A DNA stretch of 64,000 bases from Hybos culiciformis. Taxonomy: Eukaryota; Arthropoda; Insecta; Diptera; Hybotidae. This document shows positions 54,838-64,000 of the stretch, piece after piece. Location: NCBI GenBank assembly GCA_964007475.1, contig OZ023273.1, positions 76,359,737-76,423,736 on the forward strand, in the 5' to 3' direction. A model generated the notes under the pieces. That model had not been told where the DNA came from and did not search any database. It saw nothing but the letters and a program-made list of their open reading frames with translations. Position 1 is the stretch's first letter; every line of letters begins with the position of its first letter. Position numbers and translations under genes: made by a program.

Positions 54838-55181
54838 GCACTCCGAAATAATTTATACGAGAAAAACGACATATTTATACGATAAATAATGTCGTTTTAA
54901 AAGCATTATTTATACGAAAAAACCGACATTATTGATACGATAAATAATGTCGTTTTTTTCGTGTAAATGGCGTTTTCAAAACGGCATTATTTATCGTATG
55001 AACAATGTCGTTTTTTTTTTTTGTATAAATAATGTCGTTTTCAAACCGACATTATTTATCGTATGCACAATGTCGTTTTTATTTCATATGAATAATGTCG
55101 TAGATGGAAATGACATTACTTATACGAAACAAAATACACTTCACACACACGCCTTGCAATGCATCTAATAATTTAGGTGTA

Positions 55182-56123
55182 CCCGATCAGCCATTCTTTA
55201 TATTTTTTGAAGAATATTTAAAAGTCTTGCACAGAATTGGGCAGAAAAATTGATATATAGAATATTTTTTACATTTCTATAATAATATTTAAAATTCTTT
55301 AACAAACGTTAATTAACTTTAAAAATATTTATCATATTTCGTTGAAACTTTCTTTAAAGAAAAATCTTTATATTTATGTCCTCGCCTGTAAAAGATTGCA
55401 ATAAAAGTTAAGTTAAATTTCGATATAACCAGAAAACGTCGAAAAACTTTATGAATCCATAAAAATATTTTTCTAGTTTTCTTTAAAATAATTTAAAAGA
55501 AATACATTTATGGATAGTCATCATTTTTGAAGAATTTGAACTGTTAACGATATCATTTTTTATATCGAAATATATTTACTTAACTTTTAAATTTTATAAA
55601 ATTAAAATTCGATACAGTTCTTTATTATATTTCTTCATATAAAAATAAAATTATTATAAATATATTTAAAAAATCGATAGTAATTTAAATTTTTTTTTTT
55701 TTTTTTGATTGGCAAAAATTATCATAGGATGTAGCTGAATGGCTAAGATGTTAACAACATGAACATAAGGCACGCAGGTTCAAACCCCGATAGCGGTGCA
55801 AAAGTCAATTGTATTAAAAATATAATTTAAATAAATATTAAATAAGAAAAAAATTTATAATAAAAAAAAAATTAAAAAAAAAAAAAACAAAACAATATAA
55901 ATAAAAATTTAAATAAATAAATAAAAATAAATAAATAAAAATAAATAAAATTTTTTTTTGATTTATTTCGGAAAATATGTAAAAGATTTTTCGATACCGA
56001 TCGATACTTATTTGTGACTGCACAACTTTTAAATCCCGCATCGATTGCTAACAATCGGTAAAGGCAAATACTCGTGATTTTGATAAAGATTCTTCACGTA
56101 AATATAAAGAATGGTTGATCGGG
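55182..56123. mobile_element. Tc1/mariner-type MITE with a tRNA-like passenger
   Basis: The ends CCCGATCAGCCATTCTTTAT and its inverted partner (ATAAAGAATGGTTGATCGGG) are flanked by TA. Copy A has no insertion at the matching place (near 10,499). 942 bp, no transposase. It contains an internal tRNA-like sequence and a long A-rich tract. Confidence 0.88.
55729..55800 (+). repeat. tRNA-like sequence inside the mariner-type MITE
   Basis: GGATGTAGCTGAATGGCTAA resembles a tRNA 5' half and GCAGGTTCAAACCCCGA a T-arm. A stem ATGTT/AACAT is possible in the anticodon position. The acceptor stem pairs poorly. Resembles the tRNA-like pair at 575-760; possibly a SINE remnant or an internal Pol III promoter. 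Confidence 0.5.
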
Positions 56124-56706
56124 TAAGGACAATTGGATTCTTTGATTTTTCTAGAAGGGACAGTTGTACGAAACTTAAAAAAAAAGTTCTTTGAACAACA
56201 TCCTTTTGGAAAAGGCCTTAAATGAACAAAGAAATCAGCACAACAAAAACTCATAATTTGACCGCGCCTCAATTTAGAAAAAAAAAGAATTTTGACCGCG
56301 GCCAAATGTGCATTGTAAGACATTGTAAGATGCATTAAAAAGCGTGTGTGAGTGAAAGATATTTTATTCGCATAAGTGATGTCGTTTGAACATTCGACGT
56401 TATTTATATGAAACATAAACGACTTTATTCATACGATAATTAATGTCGTTTTAAAAGTGACATTATTCATACGAACGACGTTCGTTTAGAAGCGACATTA
56501 TTTACATAAAACAAAACGACATAGTTCATATGATAAATAATGTCGTTTTAAAAGCGACATTATTTATACGAAAAAAAAGACTTCATTCATATATAAATTA
56601 TGACGTGCCTAATTGCGACATAATTCATTTGTATGGTAGGAATAATGTCGTTTTTTCAAATAAATTATGTCCGTATAAATTATTTCGGGACTCCCCTCTG
56701 AAATAG

Positions 56707-57805
56707 CCTCGTTGTAATTTCTCAGATCACTATGATCTGAAATAACATTAATTTCCTCAATTGAACGTTTAGAATGAATACCTTTGTTTTTCCGATCCGA
56801 TTTTCTAACTGAACAGTTTTCCTCATAATTAATAACTTCTGTTAATTTAGACACGATTCCAGCTTTTTGGAATCGTGTATCGTTGATTAAATGTGGATAA
56901 AATAAAAGATCTTCGTGAATTTTTGCAACATTTACATTTATTCAGATTTAAGTAAAAATTATTTATAATTTTATAATAAACTAAGATTTTTAATTTATTT
57001 ACAATTTGAATTTGGTTCAAAATTAATGAAAATTTATTCTGTTATGTTTTTTGTGATTTCTAAATTTTTCTGAATAATTTTAGATGTATTAATTTTCACT
57101 GAAATTTCATGTTTTTAACAATTATTAATTTTTGGATAAAAAATTTCTGACAATTTTTTATATTGAAATTTTCAATTAAATTGTATGGTTTTGTTTAGCA
57201 AATTATTAAGTTTTAGATTTTTCACAATGACAATTAATTCGACTGAACACAATGAAAAGTTACAAATTTCGGACAATTTTTTATGTATTAGTTTTCACTT
57301 AAATTTTTAGGTTTTGTTTAGCACATTAAGTTTTGGATTTTTTACAGTGACAATTAATTCGACTTTAAAATTTATATGCAAAATTTTTATGTTGGAAATT
57401 TTAAAAATTTTGTTGAATTTCAACAACTTCATTTTCAATGGTATCTTCATATTCATGATCACTATTTTCTAACACATCGGATATAATATTTGATCATTTT
57501 GTAAGTCTGGGTTAATTTCATTATTTGGTACATCTGGTTTAACAATTAATTCAAATTCAAATTAATTCAAATTCAATTTCTTTATCTGTGTTATTTAACA
57601 GTTCACCATTCAAAACAGGTTTATTATTATATTACAGGTCTATATAATATCATGTCATTTTCATTTATAAATTTCACATCTCTGTAAATAACTACTCTTT
57701 TTGTTGACAATACATAAGTCGCCACGCTTTCGATTCCAAATCAAAACCTAACAATACAGCTTCATTAGCTTTGTCGTCAAATTTTCTTCTAAGTTCGTCA
57801 GGTAC
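56707..57805 (-). pseudogene. Ty1/copia integrase end and linker region (copy B)
   Basis: 57,640-57,805 encodes the end of the integrase module (VPDELRRKFDDKANEAVLLG, then YRDVKFINEND). 56,707-56,850 is the charged linker before RT. About 56,860-57,450 is the AT-rich, stop-filled tract also present in copy A. Near 57,620 a short insertion relative to copy A introduces stops. Confidence 0.75.
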
Positions 57806-57813
57806 TTTGACAT

Positions 57814-58495
57814 CAGGGACGGCCCGTGACAACAGTAAGTGCCCAGGCACTTATTGGTTTAGGAGTCTATTCGACAGACAAACAAACAAACATTGAGTTT
57901 TCATATACATATAGATTTGATTAAAATGACTACAAATTAGAATTTAAGTTTGGTCAAAAACCAAAAGAATGCAAATCAAAAAGATAATTTTTTAGGAAAT
58001 AAGAATTTCCTCTCCTTTTTAAAACAATAACAAATAAATTTCAATATTCCCTTACTAAGCAATTTTTTTGTTGCTTTTAATACAACAAAATGTAATAGAA
58101 CTTTTTTTATTTTCTCTCTTTTTCAAAACACCAACAAATAAATTTCAATATTCCCTACTAAGCAATTTTTTGTTGCTTTTAATTCAACAATATGCAAAGC
58201 ACAAAAATCAATTGCCTTTTTTATATCACATCAAATTTTCTTCTTTGTTTTGTTTCTTATAAGAAAAATTCTCTCTTTTAAAACAATAACAAATAAATTT
58301 CAATATCGCCTAAAAGCAAGCAATTATTTTGTTGCCTTTAATGGTACACAAAAAGGATTAAGAGAAAGCATTTCTTATGTTGTTATATTTGCATATGGAA
58401 AAAATATATAATAGTTAGAATAAAATATAAGGAATGAGGAGGAATAGAAGCACCCAGGCAATGCCTGGGTTGCTTAGTACCATCAGCCGTCCCTG
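57814..58495. mobile_element. hAT-type MITE in copia integrase
   Basis: The ends CAGGGACGGC and GCCGTCCCTG are perfectly inverted and flanked by the exact 8-bp repeat TTTGACAT (57,806-57,813 and 58,496-58,503). The interior includes repeated AACAAATAAATTTCAATAT units (58,025-58,310) and ACAGACAAACAAAC. No transposase. Confidence 0.92.
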
Positions 58496-58503
58496 TTTGA
58501 CAT

Positions 58504-59280
58504 AACATCTGGCACCAAAACGTCGAAAATTTGAGTATGTAGGTTGTAGGTATTTGTTTGTACCAATATTTTTATGGTGTTTTCTCTGTTTTTTCAAGGT
58601 AAACCATTCTCTAAAAAATTTGCTGACGTAACAGCTTCACCCCAAAATTTCAATTCCAAATTTGCATCATTCAACATGCATCTTGGCATTTCAACCAAAT
58701 TTCTGTTCTTTCTTTCAGCTATGCCATTTTGTTGAGGAGAAAGCGGTGCTGTTCTTTGAATAATAATGCCTTCTTTATTCAAGTAATCAATAAAATGTTT
58801 ACTCATGTATTCATCGCCTCTGTCACTTCACACTGCTTTAATTTTCCTACCTAACTGATTTTGAACTAACTGATGAAATTCTTTGAATTTATCAAAAACT
58901 TCTTATTTTTGTGATAATAAATAAATTGTTGAATATCTAGAATAATCATCTATTAAGGTAAGTATGTAACGTTTTCCGCCAGGTGTAAGTATCTGCATTG
59001 GCCCACACACATCACTATGTATAAGGTCTAAAACTTCCTTTGATGTTGAATGTGAAAGTTTTGAAAATGGTATGCGAGTGAATTTACCTCCGGCACAAAT
59101 TGAACAATCATGGGTACAATTTGGATTACAATTTGATATTTTCATTCCCTTCACAAGATTACTATCGGTAATCCTGTTAACAATTTCGATATCACGATAG
59201 CCTAATATGCGATGCCACTGATGGATACAAATCTTTTCATTATTTTCAATTAAATTGGTTTTGTTTAAAGTTCTCATAAT
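58504..59280 (-). pseudogene. Ty1/copia integrase (copy B)
   Basis: 58,903-59,277 has the pre-integrase finger (HQWHRILGY, then CTHDCSICAGGK) and the start of the catalytic core (DLIHSDVCGPM, then TLIDDYSRYS). 58,594-58,806 has PLSPQQNGIAERKNRNLVEM, with the catalytic Glu. 58,504-58,597 contains NFRRFGARCYV, just before the hAT MITE. Frames change at about 58,890, 58,810 and 58,598, so no complete integrase is made. Confidence 0.88.
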
Positions 59281-59840
59281 CTATAAATTATTGTTTACAT
59301 CACCTACAGCAATTTGTTTCTTGTTATCCAGTGTTCGTATTTCACAGCCTGTTTTGAAAAAAATTTGTTTAATAATCTTACTTGCTAATTGCTTTACAGA
59401 ATTTAAATTTCCCTCAATGGACGGTATATACAAAATATTTTCAATTATGACTTCAGTTGTTTCACCACAATCATTACAAAATTCAACCACCACTTCTCCT
59501 CTGCCACATGCCTCCACTTCGTTTCCATTTGCAACAAGAACCTTTTCATGATGTGAACCATCGAATTCCGAGAAGTGGTTTTTCATTGAACAAATATGAC
59601 AGTTTGTACCTGAATCTAAAATCCAGGCATTTGACTTACCAGTCAAGAATAACATTTAGTTTTCATTTTTATTTTCGATTGCGTTTGCAGTATTTTGATT
59701 AAATGATGAATTATTCTGAGTTTTCAAAAATTTTCGGCAATATTTCTTAAGATGACCAGTTCCGCCGCAAAAATGACACCTAAAGTTATTTTTAAATTTA
59801 TCTTGATTTTTATCAAAACTACACCTTTCAAAGTCAATTA
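59281..59840 (-). pseudogene. Ty1/copia nucleocapsid knuckle and protease (copy B)
   Basis: About 59,660-59,830 encodes a zinc knuckle CHFCGGTGHLKKYC and a polar linker. 59,281-59,655 encodes the aspartic protease start (AWILDSGTNCHICSMKNHF) and conserved ILYIPSIEGNLNSVKQL. The catalytic Asp-Ser-Gly is intact. Stop codons at about 59,656 and 59,280 separate it from its neighbours. Confidence 0.85.
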
Positions 59841-60214
59841 CGCATATATGTCACATCAAGTCACCGTCACGTCACCGGCACGTCATTTCAGTCAAAAAAA
59901 ATATCGTTCCTTGTAATTTAAATGAACTGTCTACACCCACTCGGCGCCGTCACCTGCAACGAACCACTGTCGTCCCACTGTCAACGAGCCGTCAAAATTA
60001 AATTACTTTCCGACGATATTTTTTTTTTTGACTGACGGTATTTTTGAAATTGGAAGCAAAACAAACAAAGCAAAGTTTTTATTTTTTATTTTGTATCTAA
60101 AAAACGGTGTCGTAACGGTGACGTGACTGAAGTGTGTAGACACAGGCCAAGATTTTCACGGATACTTGACGGTAACGGAACGGTGACGGAACTTTGACGT
60201 GACTGACATATGTG
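59841..60214. mobile_element. MITE with CATATATGTCA-type ends in copia gag
   Basis: The left end CGCATATATGTCAC and right end TGACATATGTG are inverted; the interior is rich in inverted GTCACGTCACCG and CGGTGACG words. It separates gag from the zinc-knuckle region. The flanks share TTGA(T/C)T-like sequence, but the duplication is not exact. Confidence 0.6.
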
Positions 60215-60828
60215 AATCAACTTTTATTTTGAATTTTCAATGCACAATCACACCATCACGTGCCACTCTTCTGCGGTATTCTTCAACAATTGTTGATTGT
60301 ACATAACTAGATGTTAATTCTTTTTCTTTTTTGCTCTCAATAGCAGTAATTAAAGTGTCAAACCTTGCAGGCAGCAAACCCAATAAAGCCGCATTAATAA
60401 AAAATTCAATTGTTAATTTTTCCTCGCCTAATGATAAAAAATGTTGACCCAATTCGTTCATAATTTTCACATGTGATTCAACATCACCGTTTTCATTAAT
60501 TTTGTGGGTCATTATTTGACGAAGTAATCGTACCCTGCTTCCAAGAGTGTTCCTTGCGTGGACTTCTTTCAGCTTTCGCCAAAGTTTTGCCCCGTAAATG
60601 AACGTTTTGACTTTCATCAACCATAAGATTAATACAATTTAGTGCCTCCTCATTCTTTGATGACCATGTTGTATCAGCATCAGCATCAGCACCAGTTGGT
60701 CTATCTTTTTTAATATATTCCCATAGATCTTGAGCCTTTAAAATGGTTTCCGCTCGAAAAGACCAGTTAAAATGATTAGTATCAGTTAATGGTGTAAAAG
60801 AATATTTTGCGTTGCCCAAAGAAACCAT
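60215..60828 (-). pseudogene. Ty1/copia Gag (copy B)
   Basis: It starts at ATG 60,828 (MVSLGNAKYSFTPLTDTNHF) and carries the copia-type Gag core (LWEYIKKDRPTG). After a frame change near 60,580 it continues as AKLWRKLKEVHARNT, then FLSLGEEKLTIEFFINAALL and LLPARFDTLITAIES. This gag module exists only once in the window because the tandem duplication did not include it. No 5' LTR is seen to the right. Confidence 0.85.
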
Positions 60829-61850
60829 TTTGTTGAAGACAAAATAAAATTTCCTTTCTTTTATCTCCCGCTAAAAAAAATAAAAAATGCTCAATTAATT
60901 ATTGAAATTCAATTAACAAGAACAAAAAAAAACAATCAATCAATAATTTCAATAATCAATAATCTTTATATCTGATAATTAATTTAAAAAAAAAATATAA
61001 TAATAATAATTTAAACAAAAAAAAAAAAATAAAAATAATTATTATTGCTAAAACAACAACTGCTGCTGCTGATGGCACAATTGACAGCAACATAACAACA
61101 CAACATAAATTATAATAACAATTGTCTGCAATGATAACAACACAACAGCAATTAGAAGAACAACAGTAAGAACAGTAGCAACAACCAGCAACAACAAAGA
61201 TAAGAAAAATCAACAACAAGTACTTCACTAATTAATAATTTTTTTTATATACAAATAAATTTTTTTTTTAAATATATTTTTAATAAATTTTAATTTAAAT
61301 AAAATAAAACAATGTAGATCCAAATTCTTACATAAACAATTTCTAAATTTTTTAAATTGAAGTAAATAATTTTCAAATTTTTCAATTTTAATTTCTAAAT
61401 CAAAACTTTTTAAATTTTAATAATTGGATGTACACTGTTTCAAATAATTTTTATATAAAAAATTATACTATATTATTTTATAAATATTAAAAATTACTTA
61501 ATTTAACATAATTTACTTTAAACTGATTATTATACATAAATATTTTACAAATAAATATTATTTACATCATTTACTTTGAATTGATTTCTTCAAAAATTTC
61601 GTAAAAATTAAAAAAAAAAAAAAAAAAAAAACAATAATAAAATTTATAATAATATCTCTTATTATTACTCATTATTACTCATTATTACACATTACTACAT
61701 ATTATCTCTTATTACATGTTACTACAAAATTTTTTTTTGATGCATAATAAAAATCAAAAAGTGTTTAACATAATTTTGCTTAATTATTTGACATCTTTGT
61801 TTTCTCTGGAAGTTATTCATATTCCAATAATAACCGGATCTAATTTTGCA
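60829..61850. other. AT-rich stretch between copia and gypsy element 3
   Basis: No LTR or primer-binding site of either element is recognisable. A tract at about 61,045-61,210 rich in ACAACA and GCTGCTGCT resembles, in opposite orientation, the leader tract of gypsy element 2, so the later part is probably leader of gypsy element 3. ATTACTC repeats occur at about 61,660-61,730. Confidence 0.5.
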
Positions 61851-61857
61851 TACAGAA

Positions 61858-62090
61858 CATAAGGTAACCACTCCTCAAATTTATAGGGACTTTCAACATA
61901 AGGTAACCACTCCTCAAATTTTTTTTTAGAGAACTTCAATATAAGGTAACCACTCCTCAAAATTTTTTTTGGAAACTACAATATAAGGTAACCATTCCTC
62001 AATTATTTTAATAGGACTACAATATAAGGTAACCATTCCTAAATTATTTCAATATTTCAATACAAGGTATCTACTCCGCAAATATTTTAA
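61858..62090 (+). repeat. Leader tandem repeat of gypsy element 3
   Basis: Five copies of a unit with AAGGTAACCA(C/T)TCCTCAA plus one diverged copy (AAGGTATCTACTCCGC), spaced about 40-48 bp, directly upstream of gag. Reverse complement of the array at 48,185-48,400. Confidence 0.88.
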
Positions 62091-62108
62091 ATTCGTAAAA
62101 TTTTTTTT

Positions 62109-63372
62109 ATGGATGAAGCTTGCAACGAAATTCTAACAGCTAAAGATAATTTTCGTAAGGATTACAAACGCATTCAGAAAAACCTTAAACCAAAAAATTT
62201 AGAAACATTAAAAGCAATTAAATTAAATATTGAAGAAACATATAACATCTACGTAAATACAGTTCTTCAAGCTTGTATTACATTTGAAGAACAACATCAT
62301 CATATTTTAGCTAAAGATCGTCAGTATTGTTACGATAAGTTACAAGAGAGCCTCAAACTATTAAAGTGCGCAGATCTAATTCCAAAAGATATTCTATTAC
62401 CGATCAAAATAAATCAAATCGAAAAAGAACAAAATATAATAGAATCAGATAGTTCTGAAGAAAAATTTGACGATGGCTCTTTCTAATCCTGAATTTTTAC
62501 GTATAGCTAGTTCACAAATAAATAGAAATTATAGTGGTGATCCACTATCACTTAAATCTTTTATCGAATCAATAAATTTGTTAGACACACTAGCAGAGAC
62601 ACAAGACTTAAAAAATTTATCGATTTATTTTATCAAAGCTTGACGGAACAGCTCGCGAAGCTATAGCCGATGATTCTAATACGGTAGAACTTATTAAACA
62701 AGATCTTAATAATTCGAAAAAACTAGAAAGTTCTAAAATTATAGAAGGAAAAATAAAAGCTTTGAGAACGGATAGAAACACTTTACAAAATTTTTCAGAA
62801 AGAGCTAACGAATTAGCTGAAGCTTTTCGTCGTTCACTTGTGTTAGAAGGTATTCCAACACAAAAAGCTAAAGAGATTTGTATTGAAAAAACAGTCGAAA
62901 TGTGCAGAAATAATGCAAGATCTGATCTGACCAAAGCTGTTTTGTCATCGACCCAATTTCAAGACTCTAAAGAAGTAGTATCTAAATTTTTAATAGAAAT
63001 AGATTTACAATCGCAAGAAAAACAGGTTCTGTCATTCAGAACAAACAATAATAATAATTCACTTAGAAATTCTTATGGAAATCGTTCCAATAACAATTTT
63101 CGTGCAAATTATAATAGGGGAAATTTTAGACACCAAAATCAACGATTTGTAAATAATAATCGTAATAATTGGAACAATATTCGAGGTAATTTTAATAATA
63201 ATCGAGGTAACTTTAATAATAATCGTGGGAACTTTAATAATAATCGTGGTAATAGAGGAAACATAAATAGAAATTTTAACCAAATAATTATGTACGATAT
63301 GCGGGAAACGACCAGGCCCCCCAAAACGGCCAGGGGGAACAAGATCAAATGCGTTTGCATCAAAATTAAATA
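62109..63372 (+). pseudogene. Gypsy element 3 Gag, frameshifted
   Basis: Relative of the gag at 46,874-48,172. 62,109-62,486 covers the N-terminal helical region (ATG at 62,109). A frame change near 62,474 leads into NYSGDPLSLKSFIESINLLD. A small deletion near 62,620 breaks the frame again. 62,762-63,373 covers AFRRSLVLEGIPTQKAKEIC and the Asn/Arg/Gly-rich tail. Not functional as one protein. Confidence 0.88.
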
Positions 63373-64000
63373 ATAACGCTAAATTTAATACACATAACAT
63401 TTATCCTATTTCACAATCTGATATTAACTCAGATTCAAATTCGAATAAAACAAAAATTTTTTATAATTCTAATTTAAGACCAAATGCAAACCGAAACACA
63501 AATTATTCAAACGAAAATAAAAATTGTCCTAATTATTATCCAAATGTAAATACAAAATCTAAATTAAGTACAAAAAATGTCTTTAACGTAAATCCAAATT
63601 TCTCTGATTTCATTATTGTAAATTCTAAATTAAATTTTCAAGGCTCAACATTTTTAGTCGATACTCAAGCAGATATTTCGCTAATAAAAATTTCATCAAT
63701 CGATTCAAATTTTAACTTAAAAAATAAATTAAATTCTAACAATATTATAAGCATTTTGGGAATTACGCAAAATTCTATAAAAAGTTTAGGTACAATCAAC
63801 GTCAACTTTCATTTTAAACATACAATATTATCTTGTTTACTACACGTTGTTCCGGACGAATTTAATATCCCTTCGGATGGTATTTTAGGCAAAGACTTTC
63901 TCAAATTTTATAAGTGTCAAATAAATTATGATTCTATGCAATTAACACTTAACAATAATTCTTATTCTTTTTCAATTCCAATTTTAGAAAACCCTAGTGA
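63373..64000 (+). pseudogene. Gypsy element 3 pol start, protease, truncated by window end
   Basis: Plus-strand frame homologous to 46,250-46,900. Contains VDTQADISLIKISS and LHVVPDEFNIPSDGILGKDF. It is open to the end of the window, so the remainder of pol probably continues outside. Confidence 0.8.

Larger units (their letters stand above)
54838..56697. mobile_element. MULE-like MITE (copy B), hosting a mariner-like MITE
   Basis: Orthologous to 10,137-11,073, with the same flanking CTCAAATAG and CTGAAATAG (54,829-54,837 and 56,698-56,706). It is longer because of the nested element at 55,182-56,123. Confidence 0.75.
50784..57772. repeat. Tandem segmental duplicate, copy B
   Basis: Homologous, in the same order and orientation, to copy A (about 1,618-50,783 after removing later insertions). 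It begins inside the hAT MITE and ends where the copia sequence continues into parts not present in copy A. Visible differences are scattered substitutions and small indels. Confidence 0.8.

Noticed and set aside
60956..61228. Cys/hydrophobic-rich minus-strand ORF resembling a secreted small protein
   Set aside because: Composition comes from an ACAACA/GCTGCT repeat tract in the leader of the decayed gypsy element, not from a conserved gene.
60829..61850. Copia 5' LTR at the right end of copy B
   Set aside because: The LTR start sequence seen at 53,314 (CCTTCTAACA on the plus strand) is not found here, so the 5' LTR is considered absent.

Overview
The window is strongly AT-rich animal nuclear DNA, most likely from an arthropod or insect. 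Evidence: decayed intron-containing copies of metazoan genes (DNA ligase III, PAICS, RPAP1), a Penelope-like element with a GIY-YIG endonuclease, Ty1/copia and Ty3/gypsy retrotransposons, and many hAT-, mariner- and MULE-type non-autonomous elements. No intact host housekeeping gene was found. The only long intact gene is a transposase.

Scaffold. About 7 kb of repeat sequence plus a minus-strand Ty1/copia element is tandemly duplicated in direct orientation. Copy A runs from about 1,618 to 50,783 and has been inflated by later insertions. Copy B runs from 50,784 to about 57,772 and is continuous with the rest of the copia element (integrase, protease and gag, up to about 60,830). The duplication joint at 50,783/50,784 fuses the middle of copia pol to the middle of a hAT-like MITE. 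Copy B preserves approximate empty sites for the insertions in copy A.

Insertions into copy A, left to right: a minisatellite (2,747-3,695); a 5'-truncated Penelope-like element with a probable hammerhead ribozyme (5,640-9,105, 7-bp target duplication); a 26.6-kb giant MULE-type DNA transposon (12,006-38,602, 9-bp target duplication TACTTGGTC); and a gypsy element (38,654-50,702) that is an internal-deletion derivative. That gypsy element contains a hAT MITE in one LTR, and in its other LTR a full-length second gypsy element (42,343-50,365) with identical 233-bp LTRs.

The giant MULE is the main result. Its inverted repeats are about 0.65-0.7 kb and carry a 150-bp minisatellite. It encodes an intact 1,393-aa transposase with a central DDE-type core, a C-terminal Ulp1-like cysteine protease domain and a Cys-rich tail. 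It has apparently captured genomic (intron-containing) fragments of RPAP1 (split between the two ends, in opposite orientations), PAICS and DNA ligase III (lacking its catalytic core), plus a small RG-rich ORF. This is the organisation of a Pack-MULE, at very large size and in an animal.

Right end. Copy B carries a MULE-like MITE with a mariner-like MITE inside it (itself carrying a tRNA-like sequence), a hAT MITE in integrase and a small MITE at the end of gag. From about 61,850 to the window end lies a decayed plus-strand relative of the 42-50 kb gypsy element, cut off by the window edge.
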